This document shows, piece after piece, positions 45,090-54,097 of a DNA stretch of 64,000 bases. The DNA is taken from positions 2,604,001 through 2,668,000 of the forward strand of contig NZ_JBEGIK010000001.1 of the NCBI RefSeq assembly GCF_040675855.1, given 5' to 3'. The DNA is from Microbacterium sp. LWH3-1.2 (lineage in GTDB: Bacteria > Actinomycetota > Actinomycetes > Actinomycetales > Microbacteriaceae). The stretch's first letter is position 1, and each line of letters begins with the position of its first letter. Under the pieces are notes generated by a model that saw only the letters and a list, made by a program, of their open reading frames with translations, did no database searches and was not told the DNA's origin. The translations under genes were made by a program, and so were the position numbers.

Positions 45090-46413
45090 GCTGACGGAAG
45101 TCCACCCGCAGGCCGCTCGCCGGCAGCGGGAACAGCTCGTTCGTGAGCGTCAGGTCCTGTTCCGGGATCGACCACTCGGCCCTGCGCAGCAGCAGCGTCA
45201 GATACACCTTCACGGCGACCGTCACGATGTTCTCGCCGGGGCAGCGGTGGTGCGTGCTCTGGCCGTCGCCATGGGGAACATAGCTGCCGGGCGGCAGGGC
45301 CGCCTCGCGCTTCGGCTCGAACCGGTCGGGGTCGAAGCGATCCGGGTCGGGGAACACGTCCGGGTTGCGCATGTTGATGTGGATGCCGCCCATCGCCCCC
45401 CATCCCCTGGGGATGCGGTAGCCGCCGACCTCCATATCGGCCTGCACGCGCCCGAAGAACGTGGCCGAGTTCATCGCGAAGTACCGCCGCACCTCCTTGG
45501 AGATCTGCTCGAGATATTCCATCCGCTCGATCTGCTCCATCGTGATGGGGCCGTCGGGTGCGACGGAAAGGACCTCGGCGCGGGCGCGCTCCATGATCTC
45601 GGGGTGCTGGCCGACGATCAGGGTCGTGAGGGTCAGCGGCACGAAGTAGCCGCCCTGACCCGCGAAGATGAGGTGCCGGATGTCGCCGCGCAGGTCGTCG
45701 ATCGGCACGTCGGCATCGTTCGCGGCGTCGATCATGCGCGACACGATGTCGTCGTACCCACCCCGCCGATGCTTCTCGAGCGCTTCGCCGATGATCTGGT
45801 CCATGCGCTTGCGGCCCGCGATCGCCTTGCCGTAGGTCGTGCCGGGGATCGGCACGGGCAGGGTCATGAACGCGTCGCGCATGTTCGCCAGGTGCCGATC
45901 CAGCTCGGCGGCGTGCTCTTCGCTGCGGTCACCGGTGTACAGGGCGCCGGTGAGCCGCGCGGCGAACCGCTGCAGATCGGCGCGCAGGTCGCCGCCCGTG
46001 CCGGTTTCCAGCCACGGATCGATCGTGCGCTGCAGCAGCTCCTGCATGGTGGGCAGGTACGCTGCGATGGCCGAGCGGAAGCCGACGGCACGCAGCATGA
46101 CGGCCTTGCGGGTGTGGTGCTCCACGCCGTCGATCAGCGCGAGGGAGTTCATGAAGATCTGCTCGGCCGAGATGGGGTCCGCGTCGCCGCGCACGATTCG
46201 CTCGTCCACCGCGAACGCGTGGAAGGCCTCGTGCCCCGAGAAGACGACGAAGCTGTTGCCGAACAGACGCGTCTTGAAGATGGGGCCGTACTTCTCGAGG
46301 CGGTCCTGGTAGAAGCGATGGTTGTTGCGGAGGATCGAGAGGGTCTCGCCCAGCCAGGGCAGGCCGAACCGGCCGGGAGGGAGGGGCTTGTGCTTCGCCT
46401 GGGGTTTCACCAT
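45070..46413 (-). CDS. Cytochrome P450 with peroxygenase-like haem loop
   Basis: 447 aa, no membrane anchor. The N-terminus (LPPGRFGLPWLGETLSILRN, residues 11-30) looks like the CYP120/CYP26 type. ExxR is at 307-310 (EVRR). The haem loop is not the usual FGxGxHxCxG; it reads PHGDGQSTHHRCPGENI with Cys391, close in form to the CYP152 fatty acid peroxygenases (GHRCPGE). The I-helix segment AGQGGYFVPLTL (251-262) lacks the Asp/Glu-Thr pair needed for normal O2 activation. I infer a P450 that uses a peroxide, possibly the hydroperoxide made by the neighbouring dioxygenase. It starts 2 nt after the NTF2-like gene. Confidence 0.88.
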   Translation of the reverse strand: MVKPQAKHKPLPPGRFGLPWLGETLSILRNNHRFYQDRLEKYGPIFKTRLFGNSFVVFSGHEAFHAFAVDERIVRGDADPISAEQIFMNSLALIDGVEHHTRKAVMLRAVGFRSAIAAYLPTMQELLQRTIDPWLETGTGGDLRADLQRFAARLTGALYTGDRSEEHAAELDRHLANMRDAFMTLPVPIPGTTYGKAIAGRKRMDQIIGEALEKHRRGGYDDIVSRMIDAANDADVPIDDLRGDIRHLIFAGQGGYFVPLTLTTLIVGQHPEIMERARAEVLSVAPDGPITMEQIERMEYLEQISKEVRRYFAMNSATFFGRVQADMEVGGYRIPRGWGAMGGIHINMRNPDVFPDPDRFDPDRFEPKREAALPPGSYVPHGDGQSTHHRCPGENIVTVAVKVYLTLLLRRAEWSIPEQDLTLTNELFPLPASGLRVDFRQHVPVVG

Positions 46414-46415
46414 CG

Positions 46416-46886
46416 TCACTTCTTCTTGCGCTTCTCGGGGAGCAGCTTCATCGTCCAGCCGAACCACCGCGACGATCTGAACACCCAGTTGATCATCTGC
46501 TGGTTCCACTCGTGGAGCCAGTACTCCTTGATCAGATGGTTCTCGTCGAGGATGAAGATCCCTGTCGCCCGCCCGTGCAGCGTCTTGATCGGCATCCGGA
46601 TCTCGTACTTCAGGATCACCGTCGTGAAGATCTCACCGGCTGTGATGTCGAGGACTTCGCCCACGAACACGCCGTCCTTGATGAACTGCGTCAGTCGCGT
46701 GTAGAGCCCGATGATGTCGTCGGTGGTCGTGTAGTCCCCCGACATATGGTTCTGGCCGGGATAGTGGATGACGGCGGTCGGGGCGAGCAGCTTGCGGAAG
46801 GCCGCCATGTCCGCGGCCATGAGCACATCCCAATACGTGCGGATCAGGGTGAACCGCGCTTCGCGGTCCTGCTCGGTGATCGTCAT
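46416..46886 (-). CDS. NTF2/SnoaL-like fold protein
   Basis: 156 aa. It begins with the SnoaL/NTF2-like pattern FTLIRTYWDVLMAADMAAFRKLLAPTAVIHYPG (two parts at residues 12-32 and 33-44) and continues with strand-rich sequence including KYEIRMPIKTLHGRATGIFIL. The basic C-terminus ends in KLLPEKRKKK. Such proteins may be small isomerases, cyclases or hydrolases, or non-catalytic partners; the site residues cannot be assigned. GAAGGGAAG precedes the ATG. It lies between the dioxygenase gene (40 nt away) and the P450 gene (2 nt away), so it probably acts in the same pathway on the same oxidised lipid. Confidence 0.8.
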   Translation of the reverse strand: MTITEQDREARFTLIRTYWDVLMAADMAAFRKLLAPTAVIHYPGQNHMSGDYTTTDDIIGLYTRLTQFIKDGVFVGEVLDITAGEIFTTVILKYEIRMPIKTLHGRATGIFILDENHLIKEYWLHEWNQQMINWVFRSSRWFGWTMKLLPEKRKKK

Positions 46887-46926
46887 GACTTCCCTTCTCG
46901 GCCGCGGCCGCGCGTCGGCCGACTGT

Positions 46927-48756
46927 CTATCCGGCGGCGGATGCCGCGGCGGCTGCCGTGCTCGTGGAGCCTTCGGGCCTTGGCCCGACGACGCTCCACG
47001 GCGCGAACGCGTTCTTCACGCCGTCGAGCGACGGCGAGAGCTGTGGGTAGTGCCGAAGGAGCACCGAGGCCATCGTGTTGTCGGCGATCCACTGCATGCC
47101 GGTCTTCGTGTAGTACTCCTCGGTGTAGCAGTCGGTGATGAAGCGGTCGCTCTTCAGCCGCCTGCTCGCCATGAGGATGAACACGCGGAACGCGGTGTCG
47201 CTGAAGCCGAAACCTGGAGGAGGTGTCTCGGCGTGCATCCCGACCTGCAGATCGACCTTCTCGACGTCGCCGTACATGGCCTCGAGCTCCCGCGCCCACG
47301 TGGGGTTGTCGGTGAGCTCGTCGAACGTCTCGGCGGGCTTCAGATGCAGCTGGCGCCGGAACTCGTTGTACCGCGGCACGCCGCGCTCGCGGTCGCGCAT
47401 GATGTCGAGGGCCGCGAGATCAAGGCGGAGTCCGTCGGGCAGCGTGATGTCCTGCATCCAGCGCGGGAAGTTGTGCAGCTGAACGGCTCCCGGATGCTGC
47501 ACCCCGAACGAGTACCAGAGGTCCTGGACCCTTGCTCCCGAGGTGAGCACGCGGTGCGCGTTGAGCAGGATGATCTCCTGGAACTCCATGCTGTCCACCA
47601 GCGCGCCGTCGTCGAGCGAATGGACTTCGAGGGTGTCGGGCAGCAGGGGGTGCAGGCGGTACACCGCGGCGAACTCCTCCGTCAGCTGGTATGGCGAGCC
47701 GTGGTGGTCGAACGCGGAGCCGGGGATGCCGCTGATGACCTCGCTCCTGCTCAGGCGCCCGAACATGCGGTGCAGCTTCTCCTCCGCGAGCCCCCACCAG
47801 TTGGCCCGCATCGCGACCTTGAGCACGGGGTGGGCGATGATCGCGGGGGTCCACTCGACCGTGTGGATCTTGGCGAGGAGGGCCGAGACGACCAGCTGCG
47901 CGGTGCCGAAGAGCTCGTCCTCGGTCATCCCCGGGTAGTCGATCTTCAGCCGATCGCAGATGGCGTTGTGCTCCAGGGTGAAGAGGGTGTGCAGCAGCCC
48001 CAGGCCCACCCACCAGTTCTCGCTGAATCCGGTGAGTGCGACGCCCGTCGCCGGGTCGAGCGGCAGGTTCCCGTCCTTGAGCACGAGCTTGCCGTCCACG
48101 TGACTGCGCACCTGCTCGCGTCGCTCGGGAGTGCTGCCGTAGATCGACGAAGCGTCCCACCAGTGCGAGTTGCTGTTGATGAATGTCGGAGGCAGGTCGC
48201 GATCGGCGTCCGTACGGGTGTCGTCGATCTTGGTGCGCGGAATGCGCATGGGGTTCTCGAACCAGTCGTCGCCCTCCGCGACGTCGATCTCGATGACGTC
48301 GGCGGGCTCCCTGCCGTGCGCGAACCAGTCGTGCGTCTGGAACTGGATCCACGCGGCGGCGAGGAGGTTGATCGAGGTCGCCGGGGTGAACGTCTCGCGG
48401 CGCATCAGCTTCCGGCTGACCTCCCGCGGGTTCGGTGTCATGAGCTCGTCGGCCTCGGCCGGCCACGCGTGCGCCAGCGGGACATTGCGCGCGAACCGCG
48501 TGCCCGCGCGACCCATGTCGGGATCGCTCAGGTCGTTGTACGAGCCGTCGGCGGTGCGGAACCGTCGTCGCTCTTCGCCTGCCGACGCGGGCGTCACGCC
48601 GGGAGTGCGGCCGGCGCCGCCTGGCGTGCGTGTGTCGACGAGGTTGTCCTCCCGGAGCTCCTCGCGCAGCGCAATGAGGTTGAACAGACCCAGCAGGAAC
48701 GGGAGCCGGTACCACGGTCTCGTGCGGTTGATCCGTGCGTAGAAGCGTCTGAGCAC
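46927..48756 (-). CDS. Fatty acid alpha-dioxygenase homologue (haem peroxidase superfamily)
   Basis: 609 aa. Resembles plant alpha-DOX/PIOX, which adds O2 to the alpha carbon of fatty acids, giving 2-hydroperoxides that decay to aldehydes one carbon shorter. Key sites match in order: distal haem His142 (FQTHDWF), substrate-binding His298 and Thr303 (KIHTVEWT), catalytic Tyr366 and proximal His369 (VYRLHPLLPD), and Arg in MASRRLKSDRF near 532. The spacing His298-Thr303-Tyr366-His369 equals that of the Arabidopsis enzyme as I remember it. No signal peptide. GTG at 48756 is chosen because AGGAGA lies 6 nt upstream; an ATG at 48771 overlaps that site. First gene of a four-gene operon. Confidence 0.9.
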   Translation of the reverse strand: MLRRFYARINRTRPWYRLPFLLGLFNLIALREELREDNLVDTRTPGGAGRTPGVTPASAGEERRRFRTADGSYNDLSDPDMGRAGTRFARNVPLAHAWPAEADELMTPNPREVSRKLMRRETFTPATSINLLAAAWIQFQTHDWFAHGREPADVIEIDVAEGDDWFENPMRIPRTKIDDTRTDADRDLPPTFINSNSHWWDASSIYGSTPERREQVRSHVDGKLVLKDGNLPLDPATGVALTGFSENWWVGLGLLHTLFTLEHNAICDRLKIDYPGMTEDELFGTAQLVVSALLAKIHTVEWTPAIIAHPVLKVAMRANWWGLAEEKLHRMFGRLSRSEVISGIPGSAFDHHGSPYQLTEEFAAVYRLHPLLPDTLEVHSLDDGALVDSMEFQEIILLNAHRVLTSGARVQDLWYSFGVQHPGAVQLHNFPRWMQDITLPDGLRLDLAALDIMRDRERGVPRYNEFRRQLHLKPAETFDELTDNPTWARELEAMYGDVEKVDLQVGMHAETPPPGFGFSDTAFRVFILMASRRLKSDRFITDCYTEEYYTKTGMQWIADNTMASVLLRHYPQLSPSLDGVKNAFAPWSVVGPRPEGSTSTAAAAASAAG

Positions 48757-49120
48757 CTTGGGTCTCCTCATTGCCGACGGTAACGCGGGAGGGCAGGTCC
48801 GCGGATCTGCCCGAATCATAGTGAAGGAGAGCATGCGCGGGCCATCCTTCGTACATCCGACGTGCGGATCTTCGGAATGACCTTTCCCGCCGCGCGATCG
48901 GCGGCTGCGGCATCCGTTGCGGCGCCGCCGCCGGGGTCACTAGTTTGAGTGCCGAGGGGGCGATCCGGGACGACGTATCTTCTGCGGCGCGATGGACTCC
49001 TCCGGTGTACGACCGTCTCCACCAAGTGTGTCGCCGAGCCCGCAGAGAGGGAGTCGATGATCCGTACGCAAGACGAGAACGACGCAGAGCGGGGCACATC
49101 CTGCAGAGAGGTGGCCTGAG
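48757..49120. other. Divergent intergenic region of the oxidation cluster (364 bp)
   Basis: The only long gene-free stretch outside the tRNA cluster. It separates the alpha-dioxygenase operon (minus) from the GMC-hydrolase pair (plus). It holds the -10 box and palindrome at 48791-48820 and the GMC ribosome-binding site (AGAGAGGTGG, about 49104-49113). Short open frames cross it on both strands but lack family features and good starts. The -35-like TTGAGT at 48945 has no matching -10 at normal distance. No regulator gene lies here. Confidence 0.6.
48791..48820 (-). promoter_or_regulatory. Candidate promoter-operator of the alpha-dioxygenase operon
   Basis: On the minus strand TATGAT (48815-48820) is a near-consensus -10. 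Immediately downstream, at 48791-48812, lies a 22-bp inverted repeat, GGGCAGGTCCG followed by CGGATCTGCCC, with one mismatch between its arms. A protein bound there would cover the transcription start. No good -35 is present, so an activator may also be needed. Confidence 0.5.
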
Positions 49121-51552
<2,432 letters not shown>

Positions 51553-51556
<4 letters not shown>

Positions 51557-52593
51557 GGGCGACGGCGCGCTTCCGGCATCAGGACGAGGTCCACTTCATC
51601 GACGCCGGCGACGGCGTCACGATGACGCTCATCCGCGTGCGCACCGACTCCGAACCCACGAAGGGACCGGTCCTCCTGCTGCACGGCGTGGCGATGCGTG
51701 CGGAGTCGTTCCGACCACCCGTCGCCCGCACGCTCGTCGACGTGCTCCTCGACGACGGCTGGGACGTGTGGATGCTCAACTGGCGCGGTTCGACCGATCT
51801 CGACCCGCGCCCGTGGACGCTCGACGACGTCGCGCTCCACGACGTCCCCGCGGCCGTCCGCTACGTGATCGCACAGACCGGCGCCGCGTCCCTCAGGACC
51901 GTGGCGCACTGTCAGGGATCGACGGCCCTCAGCATGGCGGCGGTGAGCGGCCTCGTGCCCGAGGTCGACGTGATCGTATCGAACGGCGTGTCGTTGCATC
52001 CGGTCATGCCGCCGTTCGCGCGCGTGAAGCTTCACACGCTGCGGCCGCTCATGCAGCGCACGCAGTCCTACGTCGATGTCCCCTGGCGCGACGGCCCCGA
52101 GCGCGCGCTTGCCCGCGTGACACGAAACGCGGTGCGGATGTGGCACGCCGAGTGCGGCAACGCGAGCTGCAACATGGCGAGCTTCGCGCTCGGATCCGGG
52201 CATCCCGCGCTGTGGCGGCACGCGAATCTGGATGCTGCGACCCACGACTGGGTGGCGACGGAGTTCGGCCGCGTGCCGATGAGCTTCTACGCGCAGCTCG
52301 CCGCCTCCGATCGGGCGGGTCAGCTCGTGTCCATCCGCGCGAAGGGCGGACTCCCGTCGGGATTCGCGACCGGGGTGCCGCAGACGCAGGCGAGGTTCGC
52401 CTTGTTCGCGGGTGCTGAGAACAGGGCGTTCCTGCCCGAGAGCCAGAGGAAGACCCACGCGTACCTCGAACGGCACCAGCCAGGGCGACACTCGCTCACC
52501 GTGCTCCGTGGGTATGGCCACGCCGACGTCTTCCTCGGCGCGCGTGCCCACATCGACGTGTACCCGAGGGTCATCGCCGAGTTGAACGCCTGA
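51553..52593 (+). CDS. Alpha/beta-fold hydrolase with Cys nucleophile, coupled to the GMC oxidoreductase
   Basis: 346 aa. It begins with beta strands, then VLLLHGVAMRAESF near residues 40-53, DVWMLNWRGS near 71-80, elbow AHCQGS with Cys120, and a C-terminal LRGYGHADVFLG with the expected His near 318. The acid is probably in FALFAGAENRAF near 283. As in the paralogue at 41562-42644, Cys replaces Ser in the elbow. GTG start overlaps the GMC stop (GTGA), indicating stoichiometric production with that enzyme; in some bacteria I believe both parts form one chain, which needs a search. Likely substrate: the product of the GMC step. Confidence 0.82.
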
Positions 52594-52628
52594 CGCAGTG
52601 TCGGCAGTGCCGGCCGGGGCCCCCGGCG

Positions 52629-52634
52629 TAGCCT
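52629..52634 (+). promoter_or_regulatory. -10 element of a probable leaderless transcript (KTSC gene)
   Basis: TAGCCT, 6 nt before the GTG start at 52641. The same motif and spacing occur at rarA (TAGCCT-N6-GTG). Confidence 0.5.
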
Positions 52635-52640
52635 GAAGGC

Positions 52641-52853
52641 GTGCGACGACACCGTCTCGATTCCGCGGCGATCGTGTCGGCCGGGTATGACGCCGACACG
52701 GCCGTGCTCGAACTCGAGTTCACGTCCGGCGATGTGTACCGCTACTTCGCGGTTCCGCCCTCGGTGCACCGGGCGCTCCGCGAGGCCGACAGTGCCGGCA
52801 GGTTCTTCCAGGAGCGGATCAGAGAGGTGTATCCCTCGGAGCACGTCCGCTGA
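52641..52853 (+). CDS. KTSC domain-containing small protein
   Basis: 70 aa, essentially one KTSC domain: SAAIVSAGYDADTAVLELEF (residues 8-27), then VYRYFAVPPSVHRALREADSAGRFFQERIRE. The domain is named for the C-terminus of some lysyl-tRNA synthetases; free-standing copies are common, and their role is unknown, although RNA binding is suggested. GTG start, leaderless by the position of TAGCCT. It is followed by a strong hairpin that also terminates the tRNA-Val gene on the other strand. Confidence 0.85.
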   Translation: MRRHRLDSAAIVSAGYDADTAVLELEFTSGDVYRYFAVPPSVHRALREADSAGRFFQERIREVYPSEHVR

Positions 52854-52872
52854 TGTGTACGGGGCAATGCGA

Positions 52873-52896
52873 AAGCCCCCGCCGGGGCGGGGGCTT
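52873..52896. terminator. Bidirectional terminator between the KTSC gene and tRNA-Val
   Basis: A 10-bp perfect stem (AAGCCCCCGC with GCGGGGGCTT) with a 4-nt loop. It lies 20 nt past the KTSC stop on the plus strand and 5 nt past the tRNA-Val 3' end on the minus strand, and has A/T ends on both sides. Confidence 0.85.
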
Positions 52897-52900
52897 CAGG

Positions 52901-52975
52901 TGGTGCGCGATACTGGGATCGAACCAGTGACCTCTTCCGTGTCAGGGAAGCGCGCTACCGCTGCGCCAATCGCGC
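52901..52975 (-). tRNA. tRNA-Val (anticodon GAC)
   Basis: 75 nt including an encoded CCA. Acceptor stem GCGCGAT with ATCGCGC and discriminator A; D-loop with GCAGCGGTAGCGC; anticodon stem CTTCC/GGAAG around CTGACAC, anticodon GAC; T-loop GGTTCGATCC. Last of three tRNA genes transcribed together on this strand. Very similar to the tRNA-Val(CAC) gene on the plus strand at 53357. Confidence 0.95.
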
Positions 52976-53000
52976 CCGTGAAAGGGCTATTCAGTTCGAG

Positions 53001-53074
53001 TGGAGGTGGCGACGGGATTCGAACCCGTGTAAACGGCTTTGCAGGCCGGTGCCTAGCCGCTCGGCCACGCCACC
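53001..53074 (-). tRNA. tRNA-Cys (anticodon GCA)
   Basis: 74 nt including an encoded CCA. Acceptor GGTGGCG with CGCCACC and the discriminator T typical of tRNA-Cys; anticodon loop CTGCAAA between CCGGC and GCCGT-type arms; T-arm CGGGTTCGAATCCCG. Likely the only tRNA-Cys gene type needed for both Cys codons. Confidence 0.95.
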
Positions 53075-53128
53075 GCGTGTGGTTTGACCCCACGTGCCGT
53101 GACCTCCTGACGGGGATCCCTGCACTCG

Positions 53129-53201
53129 AGCGGATGACGAGACTCGAACTCGCGACCCTCACCTTGGCAAGGTGATGCGCTACCAACTGCGCTACATCCG
53201 C
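53129..53201 (-). tRNA. tRNA-Gly (anticodon GCC)
   Basis: 73 nt; acceptor GCGGATG with CATCCGC, discriminator T. Anticodon stem TCACC-type arms flank TTGCCAA, anticodon GCC; T-arm GCGAGTTCGAGTCTCGT. The next bases are CGA, so CCA is not encoded and must be added by the tRNA nucleotidyltransferase, unlike in the other three tRNAs here. First gene of the Gly-Cys-Val unit. Confidence 0.94.
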
Positions 53202-53238
53202 ATTTCGTTCCCGGGTTGTTCACCCGGGCACTTGAAAG

Positions 53239-53266
53239 ACTCTAACCGATCCCGGGCGTCCTGCAA
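53239..53266 (-). promoter_or_regulatory. Promoter of the tRNA-Gly-Cys-Val unit
   Basis: On the minus strand a -35 TTGCAG (53261-53266) and -10 TAGAGT (53239-53244) are 16 nt apart. The tRNA-Gly 5' end follows 37 nt downstream. Confidence 0.6.
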
Positions 53267-53356
53267 AACCGAGTGCACCCCGCGCGTGTCTCGCCGATGT
53301 GGTTCGAGGCACCCTGCTGCATCCGGTAAGGTTGTTAGTCGTCCCCCTCGGGGAAC

Positions 53357-53432
53357 GGGCGATTGGCGCAGTTGGTAGCGCGCTTCCTTCACACGGAAGA
53401 GGTCATCAGTTCGAGTCTGGTATCGCCCACCA
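53357..53432 (+). tRNA. tRNA-Val (anticodon CAC)
   Basis: 76 nt including an encoded CCA. Acceptor GGGCGAT with ATCGCCC, discriminator A; anticodon stem CTTCC/GGAAG with TTCACAC, anticodon CAC; T-arm CAGTTCGAGTCTG. Stands alone and divergent from the other three tRNA genes; a possible -10 TAAGGT lies at 53325-53330. A strong hairpin follows directly. Confidence 0.95.
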
Positions 53433-53435
53433 CCA

Positions 53436-53471
53436 GAGAAGGCCCGGTCACGAAGATGATCGGGCCTTCTC
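53436..53471. terminator. Bidirectional terminator between tRNA-Val(CAC) and the PemK-like gene
   Basis: An 11-bp perfect stem (GAGAAGGCCCG with CGGGCCTTCTC) around a 14-nt loop. It starts 4 nt past the tRNA 3' end and lies 4 nt past the stop of the converging PemK-like gene, so it probably serves both. Confidence 0.85.
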
Positions 53472-53474
53472 GCG

Positions 53475-53996
53475 TCAGTTGTCGACGGCCCAGCCGTAGC
53501 GACGGTGTAGGGCGTCGGCGACGAGGACGAATCGGTTCGGGTCGAGGGCGGAGGCCTCGCGCCGCATGCCGTCGCGATGCACGCTGTAGAGCTGCTCGAC
53601 ATCGAGCCACGACGGGCGACCCTGCGGGTCCCAGTCCCCCGTGCCGAGGGCGAGGAAATCCCGGTCGCCGTCGTGCGGCTTACTGGTGAGACGGACGGCG
53701 TATACGCGATCTGCGCTCTGCCTCGCGATCACGAGAAGCGGGCGGTCCTTGCCGCGGCCGTCGTTCTCGGCGTACGGCACCCACGTCCAGATGATCTCGC
53801 CCGCGTCCGGGGCGCCGTCGTGGTCCGGGACGTACGTGATCCGCAGCGCTCCCCTGCCGGGCGGTGCCACCTCCACGGTCGCCGTCGGGCCGCTGCGGCC
53901 GTCCTCGGACGCGCGTGCAGTGGTGGAGGACCCTGTCGCGAGGTGGGGCCGGAGGATACGGGTCACGATGCCGCGCAGCCCGCTTCGCTGTGTCAC
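53475..53996 (-). CDS. PemK/MazF-like protein, no antitoxin visible
   Basis: 173 aa. After an N-terminal extension of about 60 residues, the PemK-like SH3-type core appears: GEIIWTWVPYAENDGRGKDRPLLVIAR (residues 67-93, in two strands) and VYAVRLTSKPHD near 99. The family cleaves mRNA, usually paired with a small antitoxin. None precedes it: only 39 nt separate its start from the amt terminator, and downstream is a tRNA. It may be an inactive or regulatory relative, or controlled from elsewhere. The start codon is uncertain; a later start would remove the N-terminal extension. Confidence 0.75.
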   Translation of the reverse strand: MTQRSGLRGIVTRILRPHLATGSSTTARASEDGRSGPTATVEVAPPGRGALRITYVPDHDGAPDAGEIIWTWVPYAENDGRGKDRPLLVIARQSADRVYAVRLTSKPHDGDRDFLALGTGDWDPQGRPSWLDVEQLYSVHRDGMRREASALDPNRFVLVADALHRRYGWAVDN

Positions 53997-54035
53997 GTCG
54001 TCATCCTACGAGCGCCGGCCTGCGGCGCGCACACG

Positions 54036-54080
54036 CCGAAGGGGCGCCGCGGTGGGGGGAGAACCGCGACGCCCCTTCGG
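54036..54080 (-). terminator. Terminator of amt
   Basis: An 11-bp stem (CCGAAGGGGCG with CGCCCCTTCGG) extended by an inner CCGCGGT/ACCGCG pairing, 18 nt past the amt stop codon. Confidence 0.75.
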
Positions 54081-54097
54081 AGCGGATGCCGGATGGG

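Noticed and set aside
45070..48756. A dioxygenase-P450 fusion like fungal Ppo enzymes
   Set aside because: The two are separate reading frames with an NTF2-like gene between them; only the functional pairing is similar.
52854..53474. Phage or island attachment site at the tRNA genes
   Set aside because: No integrase gene and no repeated tRNA 3' end was found in the window; the idea remains open only by comparison with other genomes.
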